A stretch of DNA of 64,000 nucleotides from Ruminococcus sp. GTDB taxonomy: Bacteria > Bacillota > Clostridia > Oscillospirales > Acutalibacteraceae. Each line of letters opens with the position of its first letter. Within the stretch, counting starts at the first letter, position 1. Both the position numbers and the translations under genes were made by a program. The notes below the pieces were generated by a model. The model worked only from the letters and a program-made list of their open reading frames with translations, made no database searches and was not told the DNA's origin. The stretch covers positions 120,696-184,695 of the forward strand of contig JAFRCW010000001.1 in assembly GCA_017404145.1 (NCBI GenBank), written 5' to 3'. Below, one piece after another: positions 30,894 to 38,380 of this stretch.

Positions 30894-31098
30894 AGGCAAA
30901 TCGCTCCTTTACAGCAAGAATTGTAGCATTTTTTTTAGCTGTTTTCAATAGAATTTCATATTTTTCTCTTTTTTTACAATAATGAAAAATATACGCAAAG
31001 CTTTATGGTAATATTACATAGTATAGTAATATGGGTTATTGTGAGTTAAATCCTATTACACTGGGAAAGATGATTCCGTTAAGGGAGGAAATGGAGAT

Positions 31099-31941
31099 AT
31101 GACCAACACGGATAAGAAAACACTCTCTATCCTTGCGACAAAGGCGAGGATGGGAGCGATCATCGGAACATTCCACGCAAAATCCGGTCATCCGGGCGGT
31201 TCGCTGTCTGCGGCGGATATGTTCACCTATCTGTATTTTAAGGAGATGAACATCGATCCTCAAAATCCCTCTTGGGAGGACAGAGACCGTTTCGTATTGT
31301 CTAAGGGGCACTGCTGCCCGTCGCTGTACGCGGTTCTGGCGCTCAAGGGATTTTTCGACTGGTCCGAGCTCGAGAAGCTCAGACACGTCGGCGCGATGCT
31401 GCAGGGTCATCCCGATATGAAGGGCACTCCCGGTATCGATATGAGTTCCGGCTCTTTGGGTCAGGGCGTTTCCGCCGCGTGCGGTATGGCGCTGGCGGCA
31501 AAGATGGATCACAAGTCCTACCGCGTCTATACCGTCCTCGGAGACGGTGAGTGCGAGGAAGGCGAGGTCTGGGAGGCGGCGATGTTCGCCGGTCATAAGG
31601 GACTTTCTAACCTTACCGTGATCGTGGACTGCAACGGTCTGCAGATCGACGGCACTACCGCTCAGGTAGGCGGCGTAGAGCCTCTGGACACCAAGTTCGA
31701 GTCATTCGGCTTTGATACAACCGTGATCAACGGTCACGATTTTGACGAGATAGAAGAAGCGCTTTCTAAGGCGAAAGCATCCGACAAGCCCTTCGCGATC
31801 ATTATGAAAACTGTCAAGGGCAAGGGCGTATCCTTTATGGAGAATCAGGTCGGATGGCACGGCAAGGCTACTAACGCCGACGAGTTTAGAGTCGCGATTG
31901 CGGAGCTGGAAGCAAAGCTCAGTGAATTGGAGGGTGAATGA
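31099..31941 (+). CDS. tktN: Transketolase, N-terminal subunit
   Basis: A 280-residue half of a split transketolase, carrying the thiamine diphosphate-binding domain. KSGHPGGSLS, SKGHCCPSLYA, and the cofactor motif GDGECEEG ... DCNGLQIDG are visible. With the second subunit it moves two-carbon units between sugar phosphates in the non-oxidative pentose phosphate pathway. GGGAGG lies upstream. It overlaps the next gene by four bases, so translation is coupled. Split transketolases are common in Clostridia. Confidence 0.95.
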   Translation: MTNTDKKTLSILATKARMGAIIGTFHAKSGHPGGSLSAADMFTYLYFKEMNIDPQNPSWEDRDRFVLSKGHCCPSLYAVLALKGFFDWSELEKLRHVGAMLQGHPDMKGTPGIDMSSGSLGQGVSAACGMALAAKMDHKSYRVYTVLGDGECEEGEVWEAAMFAGHKGLSNLTVIVDCNGLQIDGTTAQVGGVEPLDTKFESFGFDTTVINGHDFDEIEEALSKAKASDKPFAIIMKTVKGKGVSFMENQVGWHGKATNADEFRVAIAELEAKLSELEGE

Positions 31942-32885
31942 TGGCTGAAATTATCACAAAAGCGACCCGTGAGAGCTTCGGCGAAGCCCTCTGCGAAATG
32001 GCTGAGCACAATCCCGATATCGTGGTACTGGACGCCGACCTTTCCGCGGCGACCAAGACCTCGATCTTTGCGGAGAAATATCCCGAAAGATTTGTCAACT
32101 GCGGTATCGCGGAGGCGAATATGATCGGCGTTGCCGCCGGTTTAGCCGCCGCGGGCAAGACCCCTGTCGCCGCGTCGTTCGCGATGTTTGCGACCGGCAG
32201 AGCGTTTGAGCAGATCCGTAACTCTGTGGCATATCCCGAGCTGAATGTCAAGATCGCCGGCTCGCACGCGGGCATCTCCACCGGTGAGGACGGCGCTACT
32301 CATCAGTGCTGTGAGGATATCGCGATCATGCGCGCGATTCCCGGTATGGTGGTTCTCAACCCCGCCGACCACTGGGAGATGAAAGCCGCCACTAAAGCGG
32401 CGCTTCAGTATCAAGGTCCCGTCTATATCCGCTTGGGCAGACTGGCTGTCGATTCCTTCAACGATCCCGAGACCTATCGGTTTGAATGGGGCAAGGGTAT
32501 CACGATGTATGACGGCACGGACATCACCGTGATCGCTACCGGACTGTGCGTTTTAGAAGCGAAGAAGGCGGTGGAGGAGCTGCAGAGAGAGGGCAAGAGC
32601 ATCCGCCTGATCGACATCCACACCATCAAGCCTATCGACCGCGAGATCATCATCAAGGCGGCGCAGGAGACCGGTCGGATCATCACCGTAGAAGAGCATA
32701 ACGTGATCGGCGGTCTGGCTGACGCGGTGTGCGAGGTGACCTCTGCCGAGTGTCCCGTTCCTGTGAGAAGGATCGGCGTATATGACCGCTTCGGCTACTC
32801 GGGTCCCGCCAAGGAGCTTCTCGATATCTTCGGGCTGACCGCGCCGAACATCAAGAAGGTTATTTTAGAAGAACTGGAAAAGTAA
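31938..32885 (+). CDS. tktC: Transketolase, C-terminal subunit
   Basis: A 315-residue partner with the pyrimidine-binding and C-terminal domains of transketolase. The catalytic Glu lies in NCGIAEANMIG and THQCCEDIAIMR follows. Two adjacent ATGs (31938 and 31941) could be used; GGAGG fits either. The four-base ATGA overlap with tktN indicates coupled translation and equal production of the halves. Confidence 0.95.
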   Translation: MMAEIITKATRESFGEALCEMAEHNPDIVVLDADLSAATKTSIFAEKYPERFVNCGIAEANMIGVAAGLAAAGKTPVAASFAMFATGRAFEQIRNSVAYPELNVKIAGSHAGISTGEDGATHQCCEDIAIMRAIPGMVVLNPADHWEMKAATKAALQYQGPVYIRLGRLAVDSFNDPETYRFEWGKGITMYDGTDITVIATGLCVLEAKKAVEELQREGKSIRLIDIHTIKPIDREIIIKAAQETGRIITVEEHNVIGGLADAVCEVTSAECPVPVRRIGVYDRFGYSGPAKELLDIFGLTAPNIKKVILEELEK

Positions 32886-32891
32886 GATACT

Positions 32892-32916
32892 CGCCCCGCT
32901 GAGAAGCGGGGCGTTT
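32892..32916 (+). terminator. Terminator of the transketolase operon
   Basis: Stem CGCCCCGCT/AGCGGGGCG with loop GAGA and a short T-run, starting six bases after the stop codon. Confidence 0.75.
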
Positions 32917-32926
32917 GAATAAATGA

Positions 32927-33050
32927 GTCATTGCGAGCCCCTTCAGGGGCGTGGCAATCCCCTTCCTTTTAATGACGTTTGAAGTTTTTTATCAAACTGT
33001 ATCAATGACAAGGGGATTCTCACGTCGGGCTATGCCCTCCTCAGAATGAC
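32927..33050 (+). repeat. MITE-like repeat, copy A
   Basis: An element of about 124 bases with ends GTCATT ... AATGAC, containing GCGAGCCCCTTCAGGGGCGTGG and CAAGGGGATTCTCAC. The same element occurs in reverse orientation at 58365-58462. It is non-coding and related in style to small non-autonomous repeats common in gut Firmicutes. Confidence 0.85.
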
Positions 33051-33067
33051 AACGAAAAAGGTAGAAT

Positions 33068-34015
33068 ATGAAAATACTGGTTATGACAACGGGCGGCACG
33101 ATCGGCAGTTCTTATGACGGATACAGCGTTAATGTGAACGCCGATCGCTCTACTCCCGTGATCGAAATGTATAAAAGGGAATACAGCGACGCTGACTTTG
33201 ATGTGATCTCTCCGCTGAACATCCTCTCCGAGAGCGTCGAGGCGAAGGACTTGGAGGCGCTGTGGACAGCGCTTTCTCAGGTCGATTTTGCCGCGTATGA
33301 AGGCGTCGTTCTCACCTGCGGCAGCGATACGCTCGCGTATCTTGCGTCCTTTGTCGGACTCTTGTTCGCTCACTGTCCGATCGCGCTTGTCTGCGCGAAC
33401 AAGATCCTCACCGCACCGGATTCCAACGGTTATGAGAATTTCGTTGCCGCTGTTAAGATTCTCGGGACAGGTTTTTCAAAGGCGTTTGTACCGTATCGCA
33501 ATTCTGACGGTGTGATGTATGTCCACTCGGCGACCGAGATCCGGCAGGCGGATTACGTGGATGATTTTTGGAGTTTATACCACCCTTGTGCGGTATTTGA
33601 CGGCGAGATGAAGCCGATGAGAGAGTATGTTATTCATACCGTACCGGACGGTGTTTTTACCGCCGAGAATCCTCTGCGGCTTCAAAATCAGGTCATGATG
33701 ATCGCTCCTTATCCCATGATCGATTATGACGCTGTATGCCTTGATTCCTGCAAGGCGGTACTGCATCTGACCTATCACAGCGGCACGCTCAACAGCGATC
33801 AGGCAAAGCGGCTGATACAGAAGGCGGGAGAGATTCCCGTGTTCCTCGCTCCGCTGAAAAAAGGCGCAAAGCTTTATCAGACTACCGCCGATATGCTCGC
33901 GCTGGGGATGAAGCCGCTGTATGATATCTCTCCCGAGTGCGCCTATCTAAAGCTCCTGCTCGCTGTCAATCAGGATCAAATGAGCATAGACAGGTTTATG
34001 GAGGATGAAACATGA
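33068..34015 (+). CDS. Asparaginase-family protein
   Basis: A 315-residue protein of the L-asparaginase/glutaminase family. The first catalytic Thr lies in TTGGTIGS (near residue 10). The second active-site motif reads CGSDTLAY instead of the usual GTDT-type motif, so substrate or activity may differ. Asparaginase hydrolyses asparagine to aspartate and ammonia; it probably acts in the cytoplasm, as no signal peptide is seen. The gene overlaps the following permease by four bases, suggesting paired import or export and catabolism. Confidence 0.82.
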   Translation: MKILVMTTGGTIGSSYDGYSVNVNADRSTPVIEMYKREYSDADFDVISPLNILSESVEAKDLEALWTALSQVDFAAYEGVVLTCGSDTLAYLASFVGLLFAHCPIALVCANKILTAPDSNGYENFVAAVKILGTGFSKAFVPYRNSDGVMYVHSATEIRQADYVDDFWSLYHPCAVFDGEMKPMREYVIHTVPDGVFTAENPLRLQNQVMMIAPYPMIDYDAVCLDSCKAVLHLTYHSGTLNSDQAKRLIQKAGEIPVFLAPLKKGAKLYQTTADMLALGMKPLYDISPECAYLKLLLAVNQDQMSIDRFMEDET

Positions 34016-34911
34016 AAAAGCTTGCGGTATGGTTCATTCTTCTGGCGGGGACGCTGTGGGGCTGTATCGGGATATTCGTGCGGCATTACACCGGACTCGG
34101 TCTGAATTCCATGCAGATCGCGGCGCTGAGGCTTACGCTCTCTGCTGTATTGTTTACGGTATTCATCCTGATATTTAACAGGAAACTGTTCAGGATCAAG
34201 CTCAAAGATATCTGGATCTTCTTAGGTTCGGGAATCCTTTCGGTCGGCGTGTTCACGATATGTTATTTTCAGTCGATCGCGCTGTCGTCGCTCTCTGTCG
34301 CGTCGATCCTGCTGTATACCGCGCCGGTGTTTGTGATGCTGTTTTCGCTGATTTTCTTCAAGGAGAAGCTGACCGCCTTAAAGATCGCGGCGCTGCTGCT
34401 CGCGGTGCTCGGCTGCGCACTAACGGTGGGGATCATCGGCGGCGGACTGAGCGTGTCGCTTGCGGGCTTTCTCTTCGGACTCGGCTCGGGGATTTGCTAT
34501 GCGCTTTATTCGATCTTCTCCCGCTTCGCGCTCGACAGAGGCTACAGCCCGCTGACCGTGACGCTTTATACGTTTATCTTGGCGGCGATTTCAGTGCTGT
34601 GCATCTGCAATCCCATACCGATCGCGCAGGTGATCACCAAAGACGTCGGCTCATTCTTCTTCTCGCTGCTGTTCGCGGTATCTTCCTGTGTGTTGCCGTA
34701 TCTGTTCTATACGCTGGGGCTCAAATATGTGAAGTCCTCTACCGCTTCGATCATCGCGACGATCGAGCCTGTTGTGGCAACGGTCGTCGGCGCGCTGGTG
34801 TTCTCTGAGGCGGTACAAATCCCCTTCGGCTATATCGGTATCGCGCTGGTCGTCGGATCGGTGGTACTGATCAATCTGAATCTCGGCAGGAAAGAAACCA
34901 TAGAGGAGTAA
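34012..34911 (+). CDS. EamA/DMT-family permease
   Basis: A 299-residue membrane protein with ten predicted helices in two EamA repeats, of the drug/metabolite transporter superfamily. It starts at the ATGA overlap with the asparaginase-like gene. Members move amino acids, nucleotides or other small metabolites; the substrate here is not readable, but an amino acid would fit the neighbour. Confidence 0.88.
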   Translation: MKKLAVWFILLAGTLWGCIGIFVRHYTGLGLNSMQIAALRLTLSAVLFTVFILIFNRKLFRIKLKDIWIFLGSGILSVGVFTICYFQSIALSSLSVASILLYTAPVFVMLFSLIFFKEKLTALKIAALLLAVLGCALTVGIIGGGLSVSLAGFLFGLGSGICYALYSIFSRFALDRGYSPLTVTLYTFILAAISVLCICNPIPIAQVITKDVGSFFFSLLFAVSSCVLPYLFYTLGLKYVKSSTASIIATIEPVVATVVGALVFSEAVQIPFGYIGIALVVGSVVLINLNLGRKETIEE

Positions 34912-34914
34912 GCT

Positions 34915-34940
34915 GTAGGGCACGATGCCCACATCGTGCC
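34915..34940 (+). repeat. E4 hairpin module (copy 10)
   Basis: GTAGGG followed by the hairpin GGCACGATG/CATCGTGCC with a four-base CCCA loop. Near-identical modules occur at about 44198 and 46010, and a variant at about 62691. Confidence 0.85.
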
Positions 34941-35013
34941 GCGGAATAAAGATATCTTTTGATATAATTTTACTTGCTAAATTCAATTTTTCATTGTATA
35001 ATAAGTAGGTCAT

Positions 35014-35087
35014 CCGCCCGTGGCGCAGCTGGATAACGCAACGGATTCCGATTCCGGAGAACGGGGGTTCAAATCCCTTCGGGCGGA
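35014..35087 (+). tRNA. tRNA-Arg (anticodon CCG)
   Basis: Acceptor arms CCGCCCG/CGGGCGG, D-loop AGCTGGATAA, anticodon loop TTCCGAT giving CCG for Arg codon CGG, T-arm GGGGGTTCAAATCCCTT. CCA is not encoded, unlike the two tRNAs at 36.6 kb. The D-stem has one mismatch and the anticodon stem an A-G pair at its base. Confidence 0.93.
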
Positions 35088-35088
35088 T

Positions 35089-35126
35089 AAAAGTAAGGCA
35101 GTACCCTGGGGCACTGCCTTACTTTT
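35089..35126 (+). terminator. Terminator of tRNA-Arg, part of a longer foldback
   Basis: Arms AAAAGTAAGGCAGT and ACTGCCTTACTTTT. The pairing continues outward: GAAGGGATTTGAA at 35130-35142 is the exact reverse complement of the tRNA T-arm segment TTCAAATCCCTTC at 35068-35080. Confidence 0.85.
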
Positions 35127-35208
35127 ATCAGAAGGGATTTGAAAGTGAGTGTGGTATATGAGAATATAGTTGAAAAAAACGTACTATGATTATTTAGCAT
35201 AGTACGTT

Positions 35209-35427
35209 TTATAATATCTGCTCATTACTTGAGGGCGTATACTTCATTATTTTTTCAATCGGGCAGTTCAGTATTCTGCACAAATCATTGATGGTAGTTG
35301 TATTCAATGGCTTGTTTTTTCTGAGTTTGTCAATTGTTGAACTTGAAATATGATGATTTTTAATAAGCGTATATGTGGATTCATCCGAATACCTGAGCGT
35401 ATCCCAAAAAGGCTCATAAGTAATCAC
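35209..35427 (-). CDS. Small XRE-family DNA-binding protein
   Basis: A 72-residue Cro/C1-type helix-turn-helix protein (HTH_26-like): helices around YTLIKNHHISSSTIDKLRKN, then TINDLCRILNCPIEKIM. It starts at GTG 35427 with AAAGGGGG upstream. It is divergent from a membrane protein gene and both are AT-richer than the surroundings, suggesting lateral origin. The shared intergenic region holds repeated GACTATA motifs that could be its operators. Confidence 0.85.
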   Translation of the reverse strand: MITYEPFWDTLRYSDESTYTLIKNHHISSSTIDKLRKNKPLNTTTINDLCRILNCPIEKIMKYTPSSNEQIL

Positions 35428-35471
35428 ATACTTAACCCCCTTTGGGTATATTGTATTTTATTTTATTTCTC

Positions 35472-35500
35472 TTGACTATAGTCGCTAAAAAGACTATAAT
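35472..35500 (+). promoter_or_regulatory. Promoter with possible operator repeats
   Basis: TTGACT (35472-35477), 17-base spacer, TATAAT (35495-35500). GACTATA occurs twice, overlapping each hexamer, and GACTATAGTC (35474-35483) is a palindrome. A regulator bound here would block RNA polymerase; the divergent XRE protein is the obvious candidate. Confidence 0.7.
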
Positions 35501-35534
35501 ATAAATAATAGATATACTAGGAGGGAAATTATTA

Positions 35535-36062
35535 ATGTTTAGAAATATAGGTCAAAAAATTAAAGGATTAGCCATTTTTTTAACCATTATCGGAATCATT
35601 GCAAGCTTGGTTATCGGAATCAGCACAATTGTTAATGCTGGCAAATATGCAGAATATGGAAACAACGGCGCCCCCAGTATTGTTATAGGAATACTGGAAA
35701 TAGTTGCCGGAAGCATTCTTTCTTGGCTAAGTTCGTTTGTGTTATATGGTTTTGGGCAGTTGGTAGAAAGTGCACAGAATATTGAAAGGCGTCTAACAGG
35801 AACGACAGGTGATGACGAAGACATTCGAATTAAAGCGGACATCAATTATCTATCAACAACGGAAAATAATCCACGTTCAGAATCAGCAGAAATAACAGAA
35901 ACACACGATACAGAATTTATAGATGATGGAATTAAAACCGGGCTGGTATTCACTGAAGGATTACTAACTTGTGCGTTTTGTGGGAAAGAGATTGAACCCG
36001 GAGACTCAAAATGTCCAAAATGTCACAAAACAATTGATTGGAATGCAGTAACAAAGCAATAG
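35535..36062 (+). CDS. Membrane protein with C-terminal zinc ribbon, unknown function
   Basis: A 175-residue protein I do not recognise beyond its architecture. Two membrane helices (about 8-30 and 45-75) are followed by a polar linker and a C-terminal zinc ribbon with two CxxC knuckles (CAFCGKEI ... CPKCHKTI). Base composition is clearly AT-richer than its neighbours. GGAGGG precedes ATG 35535. Together with the divergent XRE regulator it forms a two-gene island beside tRNA-Arg. Confidence 0.75.
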   Translation: MFRNIGQKIKGLAIFLTIIGIIASLVIGISTIVNAGKYAEYGNNGAPSIVIGILEIVAGSILSWLSSFVLYGFGQLVESAQNIERRLTGTTGDDEDIRIKADINYLSTTENNPRSESAEITETHDTEFIDDGIKTGLVFTEGLLTCAFCGKEIEPGDSKCPKCHKTIDWNAVTKQ

Positions 36063-36076
36063 TAATTTTAATAACC

Positions 36077-36105
36077 AAAAGGGACGAAATCTGTCGTCCC
36101 TTTTT
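36077..36105. terminator. Bidirectional terminator
   Basis: AAAAGGGACGA/TCGTCCCTTTTT with loop AATCTG, between two convergent genes. Confidence 0.85.
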
Positions 36106-36450
36106 CTATACCGCTCCCGAGAACAGCAGGATGAAGTTGATGATATGGTCAACGTTGATCGCAAGGTAGAATACCAAGAGAAAGCAGACGAATTCATCTG
36201 CGGTCGCCAAGTCCTCAAAGCTGAGCTTTGTCAGCGCCCAGCATACTGTCACTACCACCAGCAGCGGAACGGCGCATTTGATCAAGAACCCCATCGACAG
36301 GCTGTGGATGAACAGCCTCGCTATCGGATTTGCCTCATAGAAGCCTCCCGTAGAGAGCAGAAGCAGTGTGCATAGCCAGTCGACGATGTTCAGAGAATAG
36401 CTCAGATAGAGCTTTTTCTCGATGTTGTGCCGTCTGATGACAGTCGCCAT
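36106..36450 (-). CDS. DUF5658-like small membrane protein
   Basis: A 114-residue protein with three or four membrane helices. The segment NIVDWLCTLLLL followed by GFYEANPIARLF resembles the conserved D...T...G...E-NP pattern of DUF5658 proteins, whose role is unknown. GAGGTGA precedes ATG 36450. It sits just upstream of the divergent tRNA-Thr/tRNA-Tyr promoter. Confidence 0.65.
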   Translation of the reverse strand: MATVIRRHNIEKKLYLSYSLNIVDWLCTLLLLSTGGFYEANPIARLFIHSLSMGFLIKCAVPLLVVVTVCWALTKLSFEDLATADEFVCFLLVFYLAINVDHIINFILLFSGAV

Positions 36451-36512
36451 ATTCTCACCTCAAAGGTAGTATCTGCCAAAGCGGCGAAAATATGATATTT
36501 TTGAAAAAAAGA

Positions 36513-36541
36513 TTGACAAACCAAACCCGATGTGATATTAT
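36513..36541 (+). promoter_or_regulatory. Promoter of the tRNA-Thr/tRNA-Tyr operon
   Basis: TTGACA (36513-36518), 17 bases, TATTAT (36536-36541), preceded by TTTTTGAAAAAAA, the A-rich box also found before the 5S and tuf promoters. Confidence 0.8.
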
Positions 36542-36561
36542 AACTTAGCACGAAAATTCGT

Positions 36562-36637
36562 GCTGGTGTAGCTCAGTTGGTAGAGCAGCTGATTTGTAAT
36601 CAGCAGGTCGGGGGTTCGAGTCCGTCCACCAGCTCCA
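36562..36637 (+). tRNA. tRNA-Thr (anticodon TGT)
   Basis: Acceptor GCTGGTG/CACCAGC, anticodon stem GCTGA/TCAGC with loop TTTGTAA, T-arm GGGGGTTCGAGTCCGTC, and encoded CCA end. Confidence 0.95.
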
Positions 36638-36644
36638 AAGATAT

Positions 36645-36729
36645 GGGAGAGTTCCCGAGTGGCCAAAGGGGGCAGACTGTAAATCTGTTGTCAGTGACTT
36701 CGGTGGTTCGAATCCACCCTCTCCCACCA
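36645..36729 (+). tRNA. tRNA-Tyr (anticodon GTA)
   Basis: A class II tRNA with a long variable arm. Acceptor GGGAGAG/CTCTCCC, anticodon stem GCAGA/TCTGT with loop CTGTAAA, T-arm GGTGGTTCGAATCCACC, encoded CCA. It is seven bases after tRNA-Thr. Confidence 0.95.
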
Positions 36730-36730
36730 G

Positions 36731-36758
36731 AAAAAAGCACGCTTCGGCGTGCTTTTTT
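36731..36758 (+). terminator. Terminator of the tRNA operon
   Basis: AAAAAAGCACG and CGTGCTTTTTT arms with a short loop directly after the CCA end of tRNA-Tyr. Confidence 0.9.
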
Positions 36759-36765
36759 CAACGAT

Positions 36766-36993
36766 TTAAATCCACTTCGTGGATTTGCGATATACGCTTC
36801 GCGTGCGATATTCGCCTGCGGAAAACGATATGCCTGCGGGCGTGGGTGGATTTATATCATATCGCATCTCGCATCTCGCGCATGCGAGATATATCACGAT
36901 AATACCTTCAAAAGTTCGAATCCGTCTGTCAAAAACGCGAATCCGTTTTTTATTCCATAGACCGAAAACTGTCACGAAAGTGACGGTTTTTTT
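36766..36993. repeat. REP-like cluster of small palindromes and a terminator hairpin
   Basis: No gene. A series of short hairpins: AAATCCAC-TTC-GTGGATTT (36768-36786), ACGC-TTC-GCGT, GCGATAT boxes, and ATCTCGC/GCGAGAT around 36875-36892, linked by GATAT spacers. This composite style is known from other gut Clostridia genomes. A separate hairpin AAAACTGTCAC/GTGACGGTTTT (36965-36990) with a T-tract ends the region. A T-arm-like word GTTCGAATCCGTCTG lies near 36914. Confidence 0.6.
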
Positions 36994-37064
36994 ACTTTGT
37001 ATAATTCATTCTTCCGCTTTAATATTTTAAATTCTGCTGTCAGCCGGTTTTTTATAAAATTCGA

Positions 37065-37093
37065 TTGATTTATTAGCATTATCCTGATACAAT
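37065..37093 (+). promoter_or_regulatory. Promoter of the flavin reductase gene
   Basis: TTGATT (37065-37070), 17 bases, TACAAT (37088-37093), 30 bases before the start codon. Confidence 0.7.
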
Positions 37094-37122
37094 AGGATCA
37101 ATACTTTACGGGAGGTAACAGA

Positions 37123-37596
37123 ATGAATTTTCAGACAGATATTTTTACGAAATTTGACAAAGACTGGGCGCTGCTTGCGGCGGGAGATATTGACGACCAC
37201 AACGCGATGACCGTGTCGTGGGGCGGCATGGGCACCCTCTGGGGAAAACCGGTCGTGACCGTTTATGTCAGACACAGCCGCCATACCTTCGGTTACGTGG
37301 AGAAGAATGATTACTTTACCGTCAGCTTCTACCCCTCCGCGTATAAAAAGGCGCTCGGTATTATGGGCTCCAAGTCCGGCAGAGACTGCGACAAGGACAG
37401 CGAGGCGGGTCTTTCTCCCGTTAAGGCAGGAGAAAGCGTTTCCTACAAAGAGGCAGAGGTCACTCTCATCTGCAAAAAGCTCTACAGCGACGATATCGAG
37501 ATGAAGGATATGCCGGATGACGTCGTCAGGGAATACTATCCCACCGGAGACATCCACCGCTTTTATATCGCGGAGGTTGTCGACATCATTCAGTGA
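37123..37596 (+). CDS. Flavin reductase-like FMN-binding protein
   Basis: A 157-residue split-barrel flavoprotein of the flavin reductase family. Supporting text: HNAMTVSWGGMGTLWGKPVV near the N-terminus and NDYFTVSFYP in the core. It probably binds FMN and either reduces it or serves as a flavin-dependent oxidoreductase; the physiological partner is unknown. GGAGGT precedes ATG 37123. Confidence 0.85.
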   Translation: MNFQTDIFTKFDKDWALLAAGDIDDHNAMTVSWGGMGTLWGKPVVTVYVRHSRHTFGYVEKNDYFTVSFYPSAYKKALGIMGSKSGRDCDKDSEAGLSPVKAGESVSYKEAEVTLICKKLYSDDIEMKDMPDDVVREYYPTGDIHRFYIAEVVDIIQ

Positions 37597-37620
37597 GATA
37601 ACGGGATCGGGGAGGATAAG

Positions 37621-38004
37621 ATGAGCGAGGTTCTGCTGTATAACATCGAGAAACAAAAAGAGCTGAAGATCAAGATGCTCTGCCATAAGCTTAACATCGG
37701 TTTCCGCACGGTGGAGAAAGAGGAGTTCGGCTATCGGATCTCCTATCTTCTGGGACTGTCGGCGGATGACGTCAGGGAAGAGGGAGAGGATTTCTCCGAG
37801 GAGATGCTGCTGCTTTCCGATATCGGCGGCGGAATGCTGAACCTTTTTCTCACCCAACTTATACGACAGAAAACGCCTGTCGCGCTTAAAGCAGTCCGTA
37901 CCGATACCAATATGCAGTTTATGTCTTACGGGCTGTACAGGGAGCTTTCCGCAGAACGCGAAGCGATACAGCGCGGCGTGACAGCGCATAAGCCGGAGGA
38001 ATAA
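37621..38004 (+). CDS. DUF3783-domain protein
   Basis: A 127-residue cytoplasmic protein. The C-terminal half (FSEEMLLLSDIGGG ... VALKAVRTDTNMQF ... LYRELSAERE) matches the pattern of DUF3783, a small Firmicute family without known function. It lies 24 bases after the flavin reductase gene and is probably co-transcribed. Confidence 0.75.
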   Translation: MSEVLLYNIEKQKELKIKMLCHKLNIGFRTVEKEEFGYRISYLLGLSADDVREEGEDFSEEMLLLSDIGGGMLNLFLTQLIRQKTPVALKAVRTDTNMQFMSYGLYRELSAEREAIQRGVTAHKPEE

Positions 38005-38010
38005 TCAGAG

Positions 38011-38130
38011 AGTTCCCGGTTGTTGGTTGTTAGTTGTCGGTTTCCTTCTTGCAAGGGATTCATTTCCTGTAGGGGAGGGTCTTGACCCTCTCGCCGTAGA
38101 GCAAGGCGCCCTCGACTTGCCGAAACCCTG
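38011..38130 (+). repeat. GGTTGTT array with E5 and E6 hairpins (copy 11)
   Basis: Heptamers GGTTGTT/AGTTGTC (38011 to about 38047) start just after the DUF3783 stop codon. E5 (GGGAGGGTCTTGACCCTCTC, about 38072) and E6 (GCAAGGCGCCCTCGACTTGC, about 38101) follow. The rest of this roughly 370-base gap (38131-38380) holds a terminator and the promoter of the next gene. Confidence 0.82.
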
Positions 38131-38203
38131 CATTTATATCGATGCTTCGGAGCAGTCAGGACCGTTAGGATTCTTTGCGACAATATCAATTATCAAATTT
38201 CAT

Positions 38204-38239
38204 CGGTACGGCAGGTTCGCCGTGCCGTTTTTCTTTTTT
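38204..38239 (+). terminator. Intrinsic terminator
   Basis: CGGTACGGC/GCCGTGCCG stem with six-base loop followed by TTTTTCTTTTTT. Confidence 0.82.
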
Positions 38240-38258
38240 CAATAGGCTCTTGAAGTCC

Positions 38259-38287
38259 TTGCAATCAGTAAAAGGATATGATAAAAT
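38259..38287 (+). promoter_or_regulatory. Promoter of the large dockerin protein gene
   Basis: TTGCAA (38259-38264), 17 bases, TAAAAT (38282-38287). The leader to the start codon is about 85 bases. Confidence 0.65.
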
Positions 38288-38380
38288 AAAACCGCTGACC
38301 ATAATTCATCGGACACCTTAGCGTATGATGAAAAACTGGTAAAACGGTAGTGTTCAGTTCGATAATCAGGAGGAGCAACA

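Noticed and set aside
35088..36105. Complete genomic island integrated at tRNA-Arg
   Set aside because: No integrase and no direct repeat of the tRNA 3' end at the far side. Only base composition and position suggest transfer.
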